Source of the DNA: Myrica gale
Lineage: Eukaryota > Streptophyta > Magnoliopsida > Fagales > Myricaceae
Direction: 5' to 3'
NCBI GenBank assembly: GCA_963930655.1
Contig: OZ005603.1
Span: 12,857,001 to 12,921,000, forward strand
Length of the DNA stretch: 64,000 nt
Under the pieces are notes generated by a model, which was not told where the DNA came from, did no database searches, and saw only the letters and a list, made by a program, of their open reading frames with translations. The translations under genes and the position numbers were made by a program. Below are positions 41,109-52,900 of the stretch, one piece after another. Numbering within the stretch: position 1 is the first letter of the stretch; the number at the start of each line of letters is the position of its first letter.

Positions 41109-42300
41109 GGCTAAATATCTCCGCAAGTCCATGTGGTTTAACCTTTTTTCCTATAACTCCTCATAGTTCATTTTCTCTAAAAGTATCACTAGGATTTGGA
41201 CTCAATCTCATACATATCATGTCGTCAACTTAATTGATAAAATTACATATGTGACAAACGGCTTACACGTGAAAATAGACAACTCGGTAAAAAATAAGTA
41301 CAATTAATTAAATGAAAATACACGTGTATATATGAAAAGCAACATGTATATTCCCCCAAAATCCCCAAATGATGAACAGATTTAGGGATTTGGTTCTTAG
41401 GGATTGTGCTCGACTTATTGTATTTTCCACCTCTTTTTGCGCAGGTTTGACAGAGATCTTAAATGGCGGACCGGAGTGGAAATTGTCCCAATACACTGCT
41501 CGAGTTCAAATGACTTCAGAATTACTGGGCGTGCACTGGAGGGAGCCTATCAACAAGCTGAGAAACTTAATTTAAAAGTTAAAAGGAGTGTTGGTGACAA
41601 ATCCTTTGGGCTCAACAATGAACAAGGATGAACTTAACATTCTCATTGATTTTGCTGTCACGAAAAATGTCCATGTAGTAAGCGACGAAATCTATTCAGG
41701 AACTGTCTTCGACTCTATTCAGGAACTGTCTTCAAATCGATGACAGTACTGATATTTGGAACGCATTCACATTGTTTAGTCTCTCAAAAGATCTTGGTTT
41801 GCCGGGGTTTCGAGTGGGCATGATCTACTCCAACAATCAAACTGTTGTCGCCGCAGCTACCAAAATGTCTAGCTTTGGGTTAGTTTCTTCTCAAACTCGG
41901 TGTTTACTCTCCAACATGCTCTCCGACAAGAAATTCACCAGCAAATACATAGAGGAGAATCAGCGGAGACTCAAAAGGAGAAAGAAAATGCTTGTTACCG
42001 GCCTTCGTGGTGGAAATTCACCGGCGACAGGTTGTATTGATTTGGAGATTTTGGTTGTAAATATACACGTTGTTTTTCATATATATACAAGTGACTTCTC
42101 ATTTAATTAATTATAATTATTTTTAACTGTTGTTAATTTCCACGTGTAAACAGTTAAGGCACATTCAATTTCGCCCATTAAATTGGCGGCAAAATGAATA
42201 TGAGATTGGATCCAAACTCAGGAATACTTTTAGAGAAAATGAACCTGAGATCAATCGGAGAAAAAATTAAACCCCAAAAACATGTGAAGATATTTATCCT
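41109..42300. mobile_element. Pack-MULE carrying an ACC synthase gene fragment
   Basis: Inverted repeats of about 260 bp: left 41109-41365, starting GGCTAAATATCTCCGC, and right about 42040-42300, starting on the other strand GGATAAATATCTTCAC. The arms share GTTCATTTTCTCTAAAAGTA and AATTAATTAAATGA. Near-matching 9-bp flanks, TTCTTATTA (41100-41108) and TTTTTATTA (42301-42309), look like the target duplication. The start GGCTAAAT is shared with the MULE at 12899. Between the arms lies a captured gene piece with intron and exon. Confidence 0.85.
41445..42035 (+). pseudogene. Captured 1-aminocyclopropane-1-carboxylate synthase (ACS) fragment
   Basis: ACS makes the ethylene precursor ACC from S-adenosylmethionine. 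After an intron end (TTTTTGCGCAG, 41434-41444) the exon reads [20 protein letters not shown], then [31 protein letters not shown], and the pyridoxal-phosphate lysine segment [20 protein letters not shown], then [17 protein letters not shown]. It covers roughly the middle half of an ACS protein. At least two frame changes break it: one around the VLVTNP/PLGS region near 41590, and one near 41715 where about 20 bases (CTATTCAGGAACTGTCTTC) are duplicated. The N-terminus and the C-terminal third are missing. Presence of intron sequence shows capture from genomic DNA. Confidence 0.92.
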
Positions 42301-43482
42301 TTTTATTAATCTTGTACCGGTGGAAATACGGTTTAAGGAAAGTAACTCTACTGTGCCTTCCGAGTAAGACGGAAGCAAGGAGAATTTTCAACAGGAATGA
42401 ATTAACATATTAACATTAGCACACTGGTTGATATTAATGGAAGTAACATTTATTATTATTTTACAAATCAAACAAGAGAGAGATTGTGTTGGAGATCACA
42501 CAAGCCGAGGTCCATATATGAAGATCATGATCTTCCTCCTGAACGAAGTCTTGTCAACAGTGGGTTACCACTTACCACCACAGAAGGATTTTTTTTTCTA
42601 GGCAATCCTTAATATTAATATTTAAGAAGATTATACCAGGCAAAATACATGAAAAGGTTCAAGAAAGAATCTGCACCATTTCAGTGACCTCAAGCCATTT
42701 TAGCCCCATTTAGCCAACCGCAGTACATCTTTTTCACCAGGATCATCAATTCCTACAACATAACCATCGTGTAACGATCCCACTGAAAAAGAATGCTGAG
42801 TTGGCAGAAGATGGTCTAGTGCAAATTGAAAAGTTGTTAGGCAGACGTGAGAATAAAGACAAGTTACACCTGAGTCCATTCTCTATACAAATAGCTAATC
42901 AATTAGCAATAGCGATGGGGGAAGAAAAATCAAGTAGAAGTTTAGTTTTAGTATTTTGGAGTGTGGCTTACTCGAAAAAACCATTTTGTAGAGTTATTTT
43001 CCATTTTCTCAACAAACAAACACAATACTTAAAAGAGGTTTGTTACACATCACGGTTTACTGCAGGCCTGTTTCATGATCTGATTACAGCGTGCTACAGG
43101 GTGTCCCCAAATACACTTTTCAGGACACACAAGCTATTGCATGTAATCTTGAAGATAATCAAACACAAGAATACAGAAGAGCAAAAACACTACTAAACAC
43201 CAACAAAAAAAAAGAATGTAGGGGGGGGGGTAAAGAGAGGGAGAGAAAGAGCCAAGTTGCACAAGAAAAATAAAGAACGCTGTATGCAACAGTACCTCAA
43301 AACAGTAACCGACAACTATCCAGACGAGCTTCTACAATGTAAAAGCAAGATGGTAGCCTAAGCATACCAGTCCCGACAAGAATAAACAGGCCAGCAAAAC
43401 ATTTTGGAACAAAGAAAACACAACATCTAGACAAGATCACAATTCGGTCATAGGAATCATTTTTTCAAGTTCCTCCACTGGT
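42301..43482. other. Spacer, including the 3' flank of the CacyBP-like gene
   Basis: No gene recognised. A 131-codon open stretch at 42801-43196 has no domain I know. A nine-base G run lies at about 43218-43226. Confidence 0.5.
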
Positions 43483-45559
43483 TCAAGGATATCCCCCCTT
43501 CAAGGGGTCAGCTGCTTTGCCAGACCTTGCATCAGTCCATGCTTTTGCAATGGTTCGCTTCATTTCATCATCCCCTTCCGTGTACATATTCTGCAACTCA
43601 TAAATCAACGTACAATAGAGCAAAAATAAAAACTCTAAACAAGAAAAAACTTTAGGTGGATGAGCATGTATGGTTAATCCCCATACGTAGAAAAAAAATG
43701 TATGGTTAATCCCCAATGCGCTGTACGCATGCACTAGAAACTGTGTAGACGTGTGAATGTGTAGGATCAAAGCACATATGTTGCTAATGACAAAGCAAGG
43801 AGAAACTCACCTTCATTAAATCCATTATTCCAGCCATGGGGTCCCGATCTTTGTCCGTATTTGGTTTCAGCTGTTGATAAAAATGCAATCAGTTAATTAT
43901 GTTCCCACAGCATCACATATAATCCAACCATACTACCTCTCACAGTAATATATTACCTTGTCCTCTTTAAACTGCAAATCTAACCAGCTCCCCTTTGAAG
44001 CTTTAAATAATGTGATGATGACCCGTGTAGGCTTGACTAACACCTTACACTTATCTGGAACAATCTCCTTGTTCAATTTAGCTATGGCACATCGGTAGTT
44101 CTTCCCTTGGACATCATGGAATTTGACATCAACAGACATTGGCTTAAACTCTGTTTCAATTTTCTCCTGCTCAACTCCCTCTAGGGATACATATATCTGC
44201 AGGGGAAAGAATAATGATTAGAGCTGCCAATGGCTATACCCTAAGAGTTAGACACTAGCAGGAACCAAAAATCCATTTGCTGTCAAGGAATGGAATTAGG
44301 GACATGGAAATCAATATTCAAAAACAAAGCCATTATTCCTATATTATTCTGGCTTCATGTGGCTTTCAACGACCAAATGCAAATTTGACTTCGTTATGCC
44401 TTGAGGTTAATGAGAACCTAATGCTGTCAGCTGAATATCACATGTTCTGTATAACATCTTCTTACCTTGACTTTCTCATTGTCCTGATCCCAACTGAACG
44501 ATCCAAGTGTAACATATTTCAATGCTGGGTTGGGGGCCACCTTAGGTGCAGTTGAAATAGGAGTTGGAACATGCGAGGGAGGGGCAGAGACAGCCTCTTT
44601 TGATAACTGCACAAGAGTGAACCAAGAGCAGGTCAGTGCTCACAATTAAATCGAGAACACTTTTTGTCCCGTTTCCTTATGATACCACAGACAATTACTC
44701 TAGGAGATTCAAACCAGATTCGAGCAGATAATGAGAGCTTGCAAAACCACTTAATTCCAATTATCCCAATGAGTATCTCAGTTGATTTTAGAGCTCACCA
44801 ACATAACAATAATAGCTAAATCATGCTAATCAATCTCGATCAATCACTATTCCCACTCCTAATGGTAGGCACAAATCCAGCACAAGGAGAAAAAGCATAA
44901 TGGTAACATCTCCAAAATATAAAATCCTTTGGTTATGTAAATTTTGTAAGCTTAGTTCGCAAGAAAAGCATTTTCTTTTTACGATATTAACAAGTCTTAG
45001 GAATGATGAGTTCTTATATTTGCGCTTTGCAATTCATTCAATGCAACAGAAGCTCTGGAACCGGATGAATAAACCACACGACGAGTCGGAGTCTTATAGG
45101 TAGTGAGAAGAAACCAAACAACGTCCAAAGAGGTATATCCCTTTTCTTTTTAACACTATTTTATGGCAAAATAAAAACAACTTGTTCACTGTGAGAGTTG
45201 CAGTAGCAAACAAGAAATTCACCATTTTGTAAAAAATTAGTTAAATCAAGTGTCCACAATGAATCGTAATCAAATCAGCTAAGTCCCAACATATACAGCT
45301 CAAGCAATTTACGCACTTCTGTAGATTTCAAAATCAGAAGAGTTGATGGTGCAATTTTAAAATGATATAACCATTGGTTCCGAAAATAACGCAAACAAAG
45401 AAGACAAGGTTTGTAAGAAAGAACAGGGAAGGGAAGGGAAAGGACAACCTTCTCAAGGGTGCGAATCTCGGAGGAGATAAGGGACACAACACGAGGCCTC
45501 TTGGCGATGCTTTGGAGATGACGAAGCTCGTCCAAGTCCAGAGCCAATTCGTCCGCCAT
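43483..45559 (-). CDS. CACYBP: Calcyclin-binding protein (CacyBP/SIP)-like, CS and SGS domains, 5 exons, 219 aa
   Basis: Exons on the minus strand: 45449-45559, 44466-44606, 43957-44196, 43811-43870 and 43483-43590. Their total of 660 nt is 219 codons plus TGA, and every junction is phase 0 with GT...AG. The N-terminus is helical (MADELALDLDELRHLQSIAK, then RPRVVSLISSEIRTLEK), as in CacyBP. A Pro/Ala linker leads to the CS (p23-like) domain, about residues 66-157 (YVTLGSFSWDQDNEKVKIYV, then VKFHDVQGKNYRCAIAKLN). The SGS domain closes the protein (DRDPMAGIMDLMKNMYTEGD, DEMKRTIAKAWTDA). In animals CacyBP bridges Siah1 and Skp1 in a ubiquitin ligase and binds S100 proteins; CS domains often contact HSP90. 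The role in plants is little known. It appears intact; length fits the family (about 220 aa). Confidence 0.95.
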
Positions 45560-45654
45560 TTGTATCACACTTGCTTTGCTTTTTCTGTTCAATTATCGGC
45601 TGCAAAGGAAAAGGATATAGACAGCAAAGAAGAAGTTGCACAGCCAAAGAGTTA

Positions 45655-45672
45655 TATGTATATATATGGGCA
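45655..45672 (-). promoter_or_regulatory. TATA-like element upstream of the CacyBP-like gene
   Basis: The minus strand reads CCATATATATACATATA about 100 bp upstream of the start codon, the distance expected for a plant TATA box with a short leader. Confidence 0.4.
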
Positions 45673-45699
45673 TGGAAAGTGATAGAACCTTTTGTAGTG

Positions 45700-46287
45700 T
45701 AAGGAGCACGAGGGGGCAAGATCGGGTTTAAAAATTATTTTAATTATATTAGGGATTTTTGGAAAAGAAGTTTCTGGATGATTACTAGTAGGTTATAGTC
45801 CATACCCCAGCCCCATGAATAGAGATGCTAATAAGCATGTCACACGTGTTTAAACCTAACGGACACGTGTCAGAAATTGAGCAAACTCTCTGGGTTGGGT
45901 TACTATTGGGCCTATAACCACTTCGATATTGCCGGATTTTACTAAGCCCACAGGCCACAATCTTCAGGAGGGTGTACCAATTGGGGGCCCCCAGAGAGAA
46001 ATGGCGTGGGAAAAGATTATCTGGACCGAAAATAACAAATTAATTGGTATAATTTCGTACCCATAGCATCAATGGCAAGAACAAGTGGAGATGCTCAATA
46101 TTTTCAAGGCTAAGGTTTTAACAGACTTTTACGATATCCCTATCACTTCTGATGACAAAACCCGCCATTTGGCTCCTTGGTTTCCAGCAACAGACAGTAT
46201 GCTTCTCTCTTCATTCAACTGAATTAGTACAATATGCTCTGAATTTGCTTTTGCAACAGTGTTTTTAATTGGCAATTAAAAACCAAG
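45700..46287. other. Spacer between the CacyBP-like and coiled-coil genes, with one possible orphan exon
   Basis: Mostly without features. On the plus strand about 46066-46198 is open and bounded by splice-like sites (CCCATAG before, GTATGCTT after). It reads HQWQEQVEMLNIFKAKVLTD and then FYDIPITSDDKTRHLAPWFP. I do not recognise it, and no neighbouring exon is found. Confidence 0.3.
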
Positions 46288-46934
46288 GTGATGTTCGTTT
46301 TGAAGGTTTTTGTAGGATTTGGAGAATTTTGTGAATTTTTAGGTAATATTAAAGTTGTGTTGATGTTTGTGTAGAAGTTGGTGAGGTGTAAAAAAATGAA
46401 TGATGATGTTTGTAGTTTTTTTGTTTTTTTTTTTTCGAATTTATTATTATTTATATTAAAATAATAATATTTTTAATTAAAAAGAAATCAAAAATCAAAA
46501 TAAACCATAAACCGACCTAAAAAAGCGAGAAGAAGACAAACGTAAAAAGCGAGGTGCGGCTGGAGGTTAAAAAGCGAGGACTGCGAGGTGCGGCTGCGAC
46601 CGTGCGACTGTCAGATATGTTGGGGTCAAATGTCGATATTAACCCCCAATTAATTTTCAATCACACATATCATTCGGGCTATTTGGTCATTTCATCATCT
46701 TTTCGAATTTTAATGCACTGAACGCTGGGTCCACATGTTTCTTATAATCCCATTTTACCCTTCAAATTTCCTGCTCTTCACGTTTTACTGGAGGATACTT
46801 TCGTCGATTAACATTAACTTATCTAGGGCAAATTTGGAAGTTTGAGGATGAATCCTTAAATCCTGCTGTGTTTACCGAACATGACCAAATTTTGTATTCG
46901 AATCCTTACTTTTGTATGGAAACGAACATGCCCC
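46288..46934. mobile_element. MITE-like element, copy 2, inserted in the last visible exon of the coiled-coil gene
   Basis: The left end GGTGATGTTCGTTTTGAAGG continues almost identically to 16686-16810. The right end on the other strand is GGGGCATGTTCGTTTCC. The right edge coincides with the point where similarity to a normal coiled-coil exon stops. No clear target duplication. The interior may combine two elements, since 46610-46934 has no counterpart in copy 1. Confidence 0.55.
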
Positions 46935-49381
46935 AAGTTTCTGTCCAAATTATCTTTTACAGCTATAAGCTCAGACCTCCTCATTTCAGCGACAGCTATC
47001 TCTGAGTTACTCAAATATTCGTTGCCGCCTTGGAGTTTAGTCATGCTTGACTGGTGCTGCAAGAAAGGTCATGCAAATGTTAGGAATCTGGTTTTAAATT
47101 AATAAAATAATCCAGCAATAACTGGTAGGAGAAAGATTTATCTATCAAGGTTATGATGTTATTAGAAAGAAGTATTTATACACTCTCATGCTCATCAACA
47201 ATGAACAAAAATTTCTTTGTTGATCATTCAAATATCCAGATTAATCAAACAAGTTCTCTGTTCTCTCCAACATGAATCATCTTACATTCTTAAAAAGAGC
47301 ATGGTCAACAATTTTCACTATTTTGCAAGCCTGGCAGACTCTCAGGAAACTCAATGGACATCATGGTGCTATTGTTTAACATCATCACTTCTCCTAGAGT
47401 CAACTTGTTAAGACGCAATATGTGAACTCGTGGTTCCAACAAACAATGTTTGTTACAATGAGAGATCAGAAGTCAATTGCAATGAGGTAATAGAAAGGGC
47501 TCCCAAGGGAGGAAAGGTGTCTAGCTTGAATGTAAAATTAACCACCAGCTGCAAATCTCCTTCAAAGGACACAGCAGGGTGATCCCTACATCAAGCTATC
47601 TTAAGAGCTAAGCGCAGGTGCCAGAGCCTCTCCACCTAAATTAAGCAATAGTATATAAACTGTCTGTGCAACCAAGAAGTTACCTTTGTTGTCTCTGGAC
47701 ATAACATGCCCCCACAAGGCCATTTAGCTTAATTCATTGAAAAAAACCCGAAATAGATCTAATATAAACCCACTCTGTAACAGGAGCGCTGAGGACAGGA
47801 TGCCTAAGAGGAGATGAAAAACTTCCTTCAGAACACTACTGGTGAATGCAGGCATCTTAGATGTATGTGCAAAACCTACCAAGGACAAAAAAAAAAAACT
47901 CCCTAATGTTGAAACAGCTACCTAAATATTTCTCAGAGGGATGAGTATTTTAAGCCTCTTATATAACTTTGCACTCCCACAGTATCCTTGAAATGGAGCT
48001 TCCGCTTGCGTTTGTTGTTCTCCCTACAAGATAGGCCTATTGCCAGACTCGATTTGGGTTTTCAGGGCAGAACACAGATTGTTATCTCGGCAACATTACA
48101 TTCACATCTGCTTCAAGCAGAAGGAAGATGACTTCCAATTAATCTGATCTCTCATTAGTGGAAGAAACTAGAATCATTGGTAACTGACTCACCATCAAGC
48201 TAGTACCCATCCCAGTTGTCCCACCACTACATAGTAGTAGCTCAAGCAATATCACGATCAGATGCACCCCTCATATGAACATTATGACACCATAATTGCA
48301 AGGTTCCAAAGAGCATGAAGAATTCTCAAACAAAAGATCTTCAGTAATCCCATAGAAGAGAGGAACAACAAGGGGTATACTTCTCAACCGGAAAACAAAA
48401 TCATAGAAAAGATAAGCAATCATAAATGCATAAAATGGGGATTGTTTGACACTATTACTTTCTTCATTTCCATTTGTTGCAAATTTTTTACGCTCAGATG
48501 CATAAACATATAGTAAATTGGTGCATAAATACCTACATACGTGTGAATGAAACGAAATACAGTGAACGGATAAGACGCTGCATTGCACAATTCATCAGGA
48601 GGAGAATATTCAATTTAATTGGACCGTGATAACCGTAATCATTACCTCTTTTATGCGCTTCCTCAATTCTTCAACATGCATTCGACATTCTAAAACGAAC
48701 TTCTCCACGTTGTCACTGAATTCCTTCATTTCACAACATTTCAATTCGTAAAACATATCCCTCTCATTCTCCAACTCTTCAAGCTCCTGCACTTCGCTCT
48801 TCAAAACCCTGAAGCATCACACCTTATTTCACTATTTTACACTCAATCCGCAAGAGATAGATCACAGGTAGATGTTACCAAAACGTTACCTCAAATGTCG
48901 TGAACCGGCGCAGTACCTGTCTTCGAGACTCTCAATTTCGGACTTGAGGACCAATATCTTGAAATTCTGCGCCGCAATCTTTTGCTCGAGCACCAAGCAC
49001 CTTTGTTCCATGGCCCTGATGTTTGTGTGCTTCGACGCCAAGACCTGAGACTTGCTCTCTTGCAATTCTTTCTCGGCCTGCAAGCATTTTCTTCATAGTA
49101 AACACGGGCTGACAAATTCAGGGGTCTCTTAAAGGGAAGATAATGACATTAGCTCTCAAGTCGAGGTCTCCGGGAGAATATAGGAATTGAAATTACGTAC
49201 AAAGGAGGGATGAGATTTGACAATGTGGTTGATTTATTTTCTTGAAACTGATTTTCTTGGCAAACAAACAGAGGAGAGACGGACTAGAGCTTGAATTGAG
49301 GACCTGGAGGAGAGAGAAACGTTGGTTTCTGGTGTGTTCCATCTGTTCAAGGCGTTTGTGGAACGCAGAGGAAAGTGCCAT
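46856..49381 (-). CDS. Coiled-coil protein of unknown function, 4 exons, tail encoded by a MITE, 200 aa
   Basis: Exons on the minus strand: 49304-49381, 48917-49077, 48646-48808 and 47056 down to a stop at 46856. The start is ATG 49381 (MALSSAFHKRLEQMEHTRNQ). Nearly the whole protein is charged helix: AEKELQESKSQVLASK, MEQRCLVLEQKIAAQ, EVQELEELENERDMFYELK, KFVLECRMHVEELRKRIKE, EIAVAEMRRSELIAVKDNLD. Phases are consistent with GT...AG introns. It resembles an uncharacterised plant family I cannot name. After DRNL (residue 175) the frame runs into the MITE end and adds 25 residues (starting GHVRFHTKVRIRI) before stopping, so the native C-terminus is lost. It may be a pseudogene or a shortened but expressed gene. 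An intact promoter is doubtful, because a Gypsy LTR starts 71 bp upstream. Confidence 0.72.
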
Positions 49382-49452
49382 TGCGGTTGGAGAGCACAAA
49401 TTGAAGGTTTAGAGAGTTTGAATTTTGGGGGTAAATATAGACGAATAGGGGG

Positions 49453-49937
49453 TGTTACAAATTAACTGTATGTAACTAGGTTTCAAACTACAATGCCCAG
49501 AAAACTTGTATGTAATTTCAATTAGAGAATGCAAATCTTCATGAAACGGAAATACAGATAAAGCTGATTCGAGGTGGCTAACCTCCCAAATACGTAAAAG
49601 ACAAGCTCACAGGTTCGATGCCCTCACAATGAGGATAAGTTGCCCTATAAACTGGTCTCCCAAACCCACACACGGGCTGGGCCAGAAGAAAACACCTAAT
49701 GGGCCAAAGCCCTAAAAACAAAAGACCACTAACAACTATAGGGCCGAAGCCCACATAAAAGCCTAACCCAGCCCAGATTCTCAACCCTTATCCACGCTGG
49801 CGGCTGATCACTTCAACACTGAAAACTCCCGACTTCTAACTCCAGCCACTCCCTTCAGACTCCCTTCAGTCGATGTCTTCCTTCACACATATCCAAGATT
49901 CAAACTTTACAGCCCTAATCTCCCCCAATTCGTAACA
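49453..49937 (-). repeat. Gypsy 3' LTR
   Basis: It reads TGTTAC...GTAACA on either strand, 485 bp, next to the purine tract AAGGGGGGAG (minus strand). It ends 71 bp before the start codon of the coiled-coil gene, in the same orientation. The flank is a run of five G. Confidence 0.8.
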
Positions 49938-52900
49938 ATACTCCCCCCTTAAAACACCTTGCCCACAAGGTGGGGAAAATCACGTTGGAGCTGGAAGAGT
50001 CTCTCCCAAGTGGCGTCATCTTGCGTCTGTCCATGCCACTGAATCAGCAGTTCGGTCACGGGTTGGGAACCGGCTCTGGTGAGGCGGCGGTCAAGCACCG
50101 CAAGTGGCTCGGGACGTAGTTCTCCCTGCGAATCCGTGGGTGGCAGAGTGGTCAGCGGCGACACCCGTCTGCCGATATGAAGCTTGAGTTGTGAGACATG
50201 AAATACGGGGTGGATCGAGGATCCTGGCGGCAGTTCAAGGCGGTAGGCAATAGATCCGACCAGTTGGAGCACAGGAAACGGGCCATAATACTGCGGGGAC
50301 AGCTTGAGATTGTGACGTTGTTTCACCGACAACTGTCTATATGGCTGCAATCGAAGGTAAACAAGATCCCCTTCTTTGAACTCTCGCTCCCTTCTCTTCA
50401 AATCTGCGTATTTTTTCATCCGATTCTGTGATTTTTGGAGGTTCTCCCGGAGTAGTGACATGAGGACTTCACGGGTGCGAAGAGTTTCGTCCACTGCTGC
50501 GACGACTGTGGTGCCCGGTTCATAAACAGGGAACCGAGGAGGTAAATACCCGTACACTGCCTCGAAAGGGGTCAACTTTGTAGAAAAATTGAAACTTGTA
50601 TTATGATTCCATTCAGCCAGTGCTAACCAATCCACCCATGCTTTTGGTTTGTCCCCTATCATGCATCGTAAATAGCCCTCAATGCATTTGTTGATTGCCT
50701 CTGTCTGTCCATCAGATTGGGGATGATAGGAAGTGCTTAGATTGAGTCGTACATCTTGCAATCTAAACAACTCTTGCCAAAAACTGCTAGTAAATATTGG
50801 GTCTCTATATGAAATTATAGTCTCTGGAAAACCATGGAGTTTGAAGATGTTTTGCATGAATGTCTGAGCCACTAGCTTGGCTGTGTAGGGGTGCTTGAGA
50901 GGGATAAAATGACTGTACTTGGTTAGACGGTCCACAATCACATAGATCACACTATACCCTTGTGATTTCGGCAAGCCTTCTATGAAATCCACGGAAATGC
51001 TGGTCCACGGTCTTAGAGGAATAGGTAGAGGTTGTAGAAGGCCTGCAGGCAGCACAATCTCATACTTATTTTCCTGACAAATTGAACATTGTTTGATATA
51101 TGTCTTGATTGCTTGTTTCATTCCTTGCCAATAAAAATCTCTTTTAGCTCTTTGGTAGGATTTTTCATACCCAGCATGTCCTCCCAATGGGCTGTCATGA
51201 ACCATCTGTAGTATCTTTTCTTTAAGAGCCCAATCATCCCCAATCATAATTCTACCCTTGTAGTACAACAAGCCATTCACCATTCTGTATTTGAGGGGAT
51301 CTAGTTGGCCCTCCTGAAATCTGGTGAGGAGGTCTTGGAGATAGGAGTCAGTCATATAGGCTTTCTTCACATCATTCAACCACGTAGCAATGGGAAATGA
51401 AATCATCTTCAGCTCCCCTTGTTCCACAGCTCCGAATTCTTCATATTTTCGGGATAAGGCGTCAGCAACCTTATTGTTCCGTCCTTGCTTGTACTCCACT
51501 AAAAAATCATAGCCCAATAGCTTCGTTACCCACTTTTGCTGTAAAGGTGTTCCCACCTTTTGCTCAAGCAAATGTTTCAAACTTTGCTGATCCGTACGAA
51601 CCTTAAAGGTCTGCCCTATAAGGTATGGCCGCCATTTTCTAATGGCACTGACCAAGGCTAGTAATTCTCTCTCGTATGTGGACATTGCAAGCATTCGTCC
51701 CTTCAACGCCTTGCTGAAAAATGCAAGTGGTCGACCCTCTTGCATCAAAACAGCCCCCATGCCGCTGCCGGATGCATCACATTCAATCACGAATGGTTTA
51801 GTGAAATCCGGTAGTGCTAAAACCGGAGGGTTTGTCATGGCGCTGTGTGAGCCTCCTCATTCCAATGGAACCCATTTTTTTAAGTAGATGGGTTAGAGGA
51901 TAAGCTAGCATTCCATACCCTTTGATAAACTTCCGGTAATACCCCGTGAGCCCGAGGAACCCCCTCAAAGCCTTAAGAGACTTAGGAAGTGGCCAATCAA
52001 GCATGGCTTGCAGTTTGGATGGATCTGCCCTTACACCTTGGGCAGAGATCAAATGCCCCAAGTACTCTATTTCATCACAAGCAAATTTACATTTTGACCT
52101 CTTCGCAAAGAGGTGGTGTTCCTGCAACACCCTCATAGCCACCTCCAAATGCTGTAAATGCTCCTCTATATTCCTGCTGTAGACCAAAATGTCATAAAAA
52201 AAACCAAGATGAATTTTCGTAAGTATGGCCTAAAAACTTCATTCATTAGAGATTGAAAAGTGGAGGGAGCATTAGTGAGCCCGAAAGGCATCACTAGAAA
52301 CTCTTAATGGCCCTCGTGTGTCCGAAACGCTGTCTTGGGTATGTCCTTTTCCTTTACTCTGATCTGGTGATAACCAGAGCGTAGGTCCAGCTTAGAAAAA
52401 ATCCTCGCCCCATGAAGCTCGTCCAGCTCATCTATAACCGGTATGGGAAATTTGTCTTTGATTGTAGCACTGTTTGAGGCCCTATAATCCACACAAAGTC
52501 GCCAACTCCCATCCGCCTTCCGAACTAATAAAACCGGGGATGAAAAAGGACTTTGGGATGCTCTAATCATACCAGACCTCAACAACTCCTGCACTATTTT
52601 TTCAATCTCATCCTTCTGGTAGTATGGGTAACGGTAAGGCCTCACGCTTATGGGCTGAATGCCTTCCTTCAGTACAATGGCATGGTCATGAGACCTCTTG
52701 GGTGGTAACCCTTGAGGTTCCTCAAAAATGATTGGAAAACGCAGCAACAACCTTGCTACATCAGCGTGGTTAATCTGCTCCATCCGGTCTCCATGCTCAT
52801 TCAGCACCAGCTGTAATAGCAGCCCCCTTTTTCTCCTTTTAACATTTTAGAGTGGATAGTGTCTTCCATAAACTTGGTTGCCACTAACCCCCGCAATTGA

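Noticed and set aside
42801-43196. 131-codon open frame between the Pack-MULE and the CacyBP-like gene
   Set aside because: The N-terminal half looks acceptable, but no family is recognised, the rest is low-quality sequence, and no splice partners are visible.
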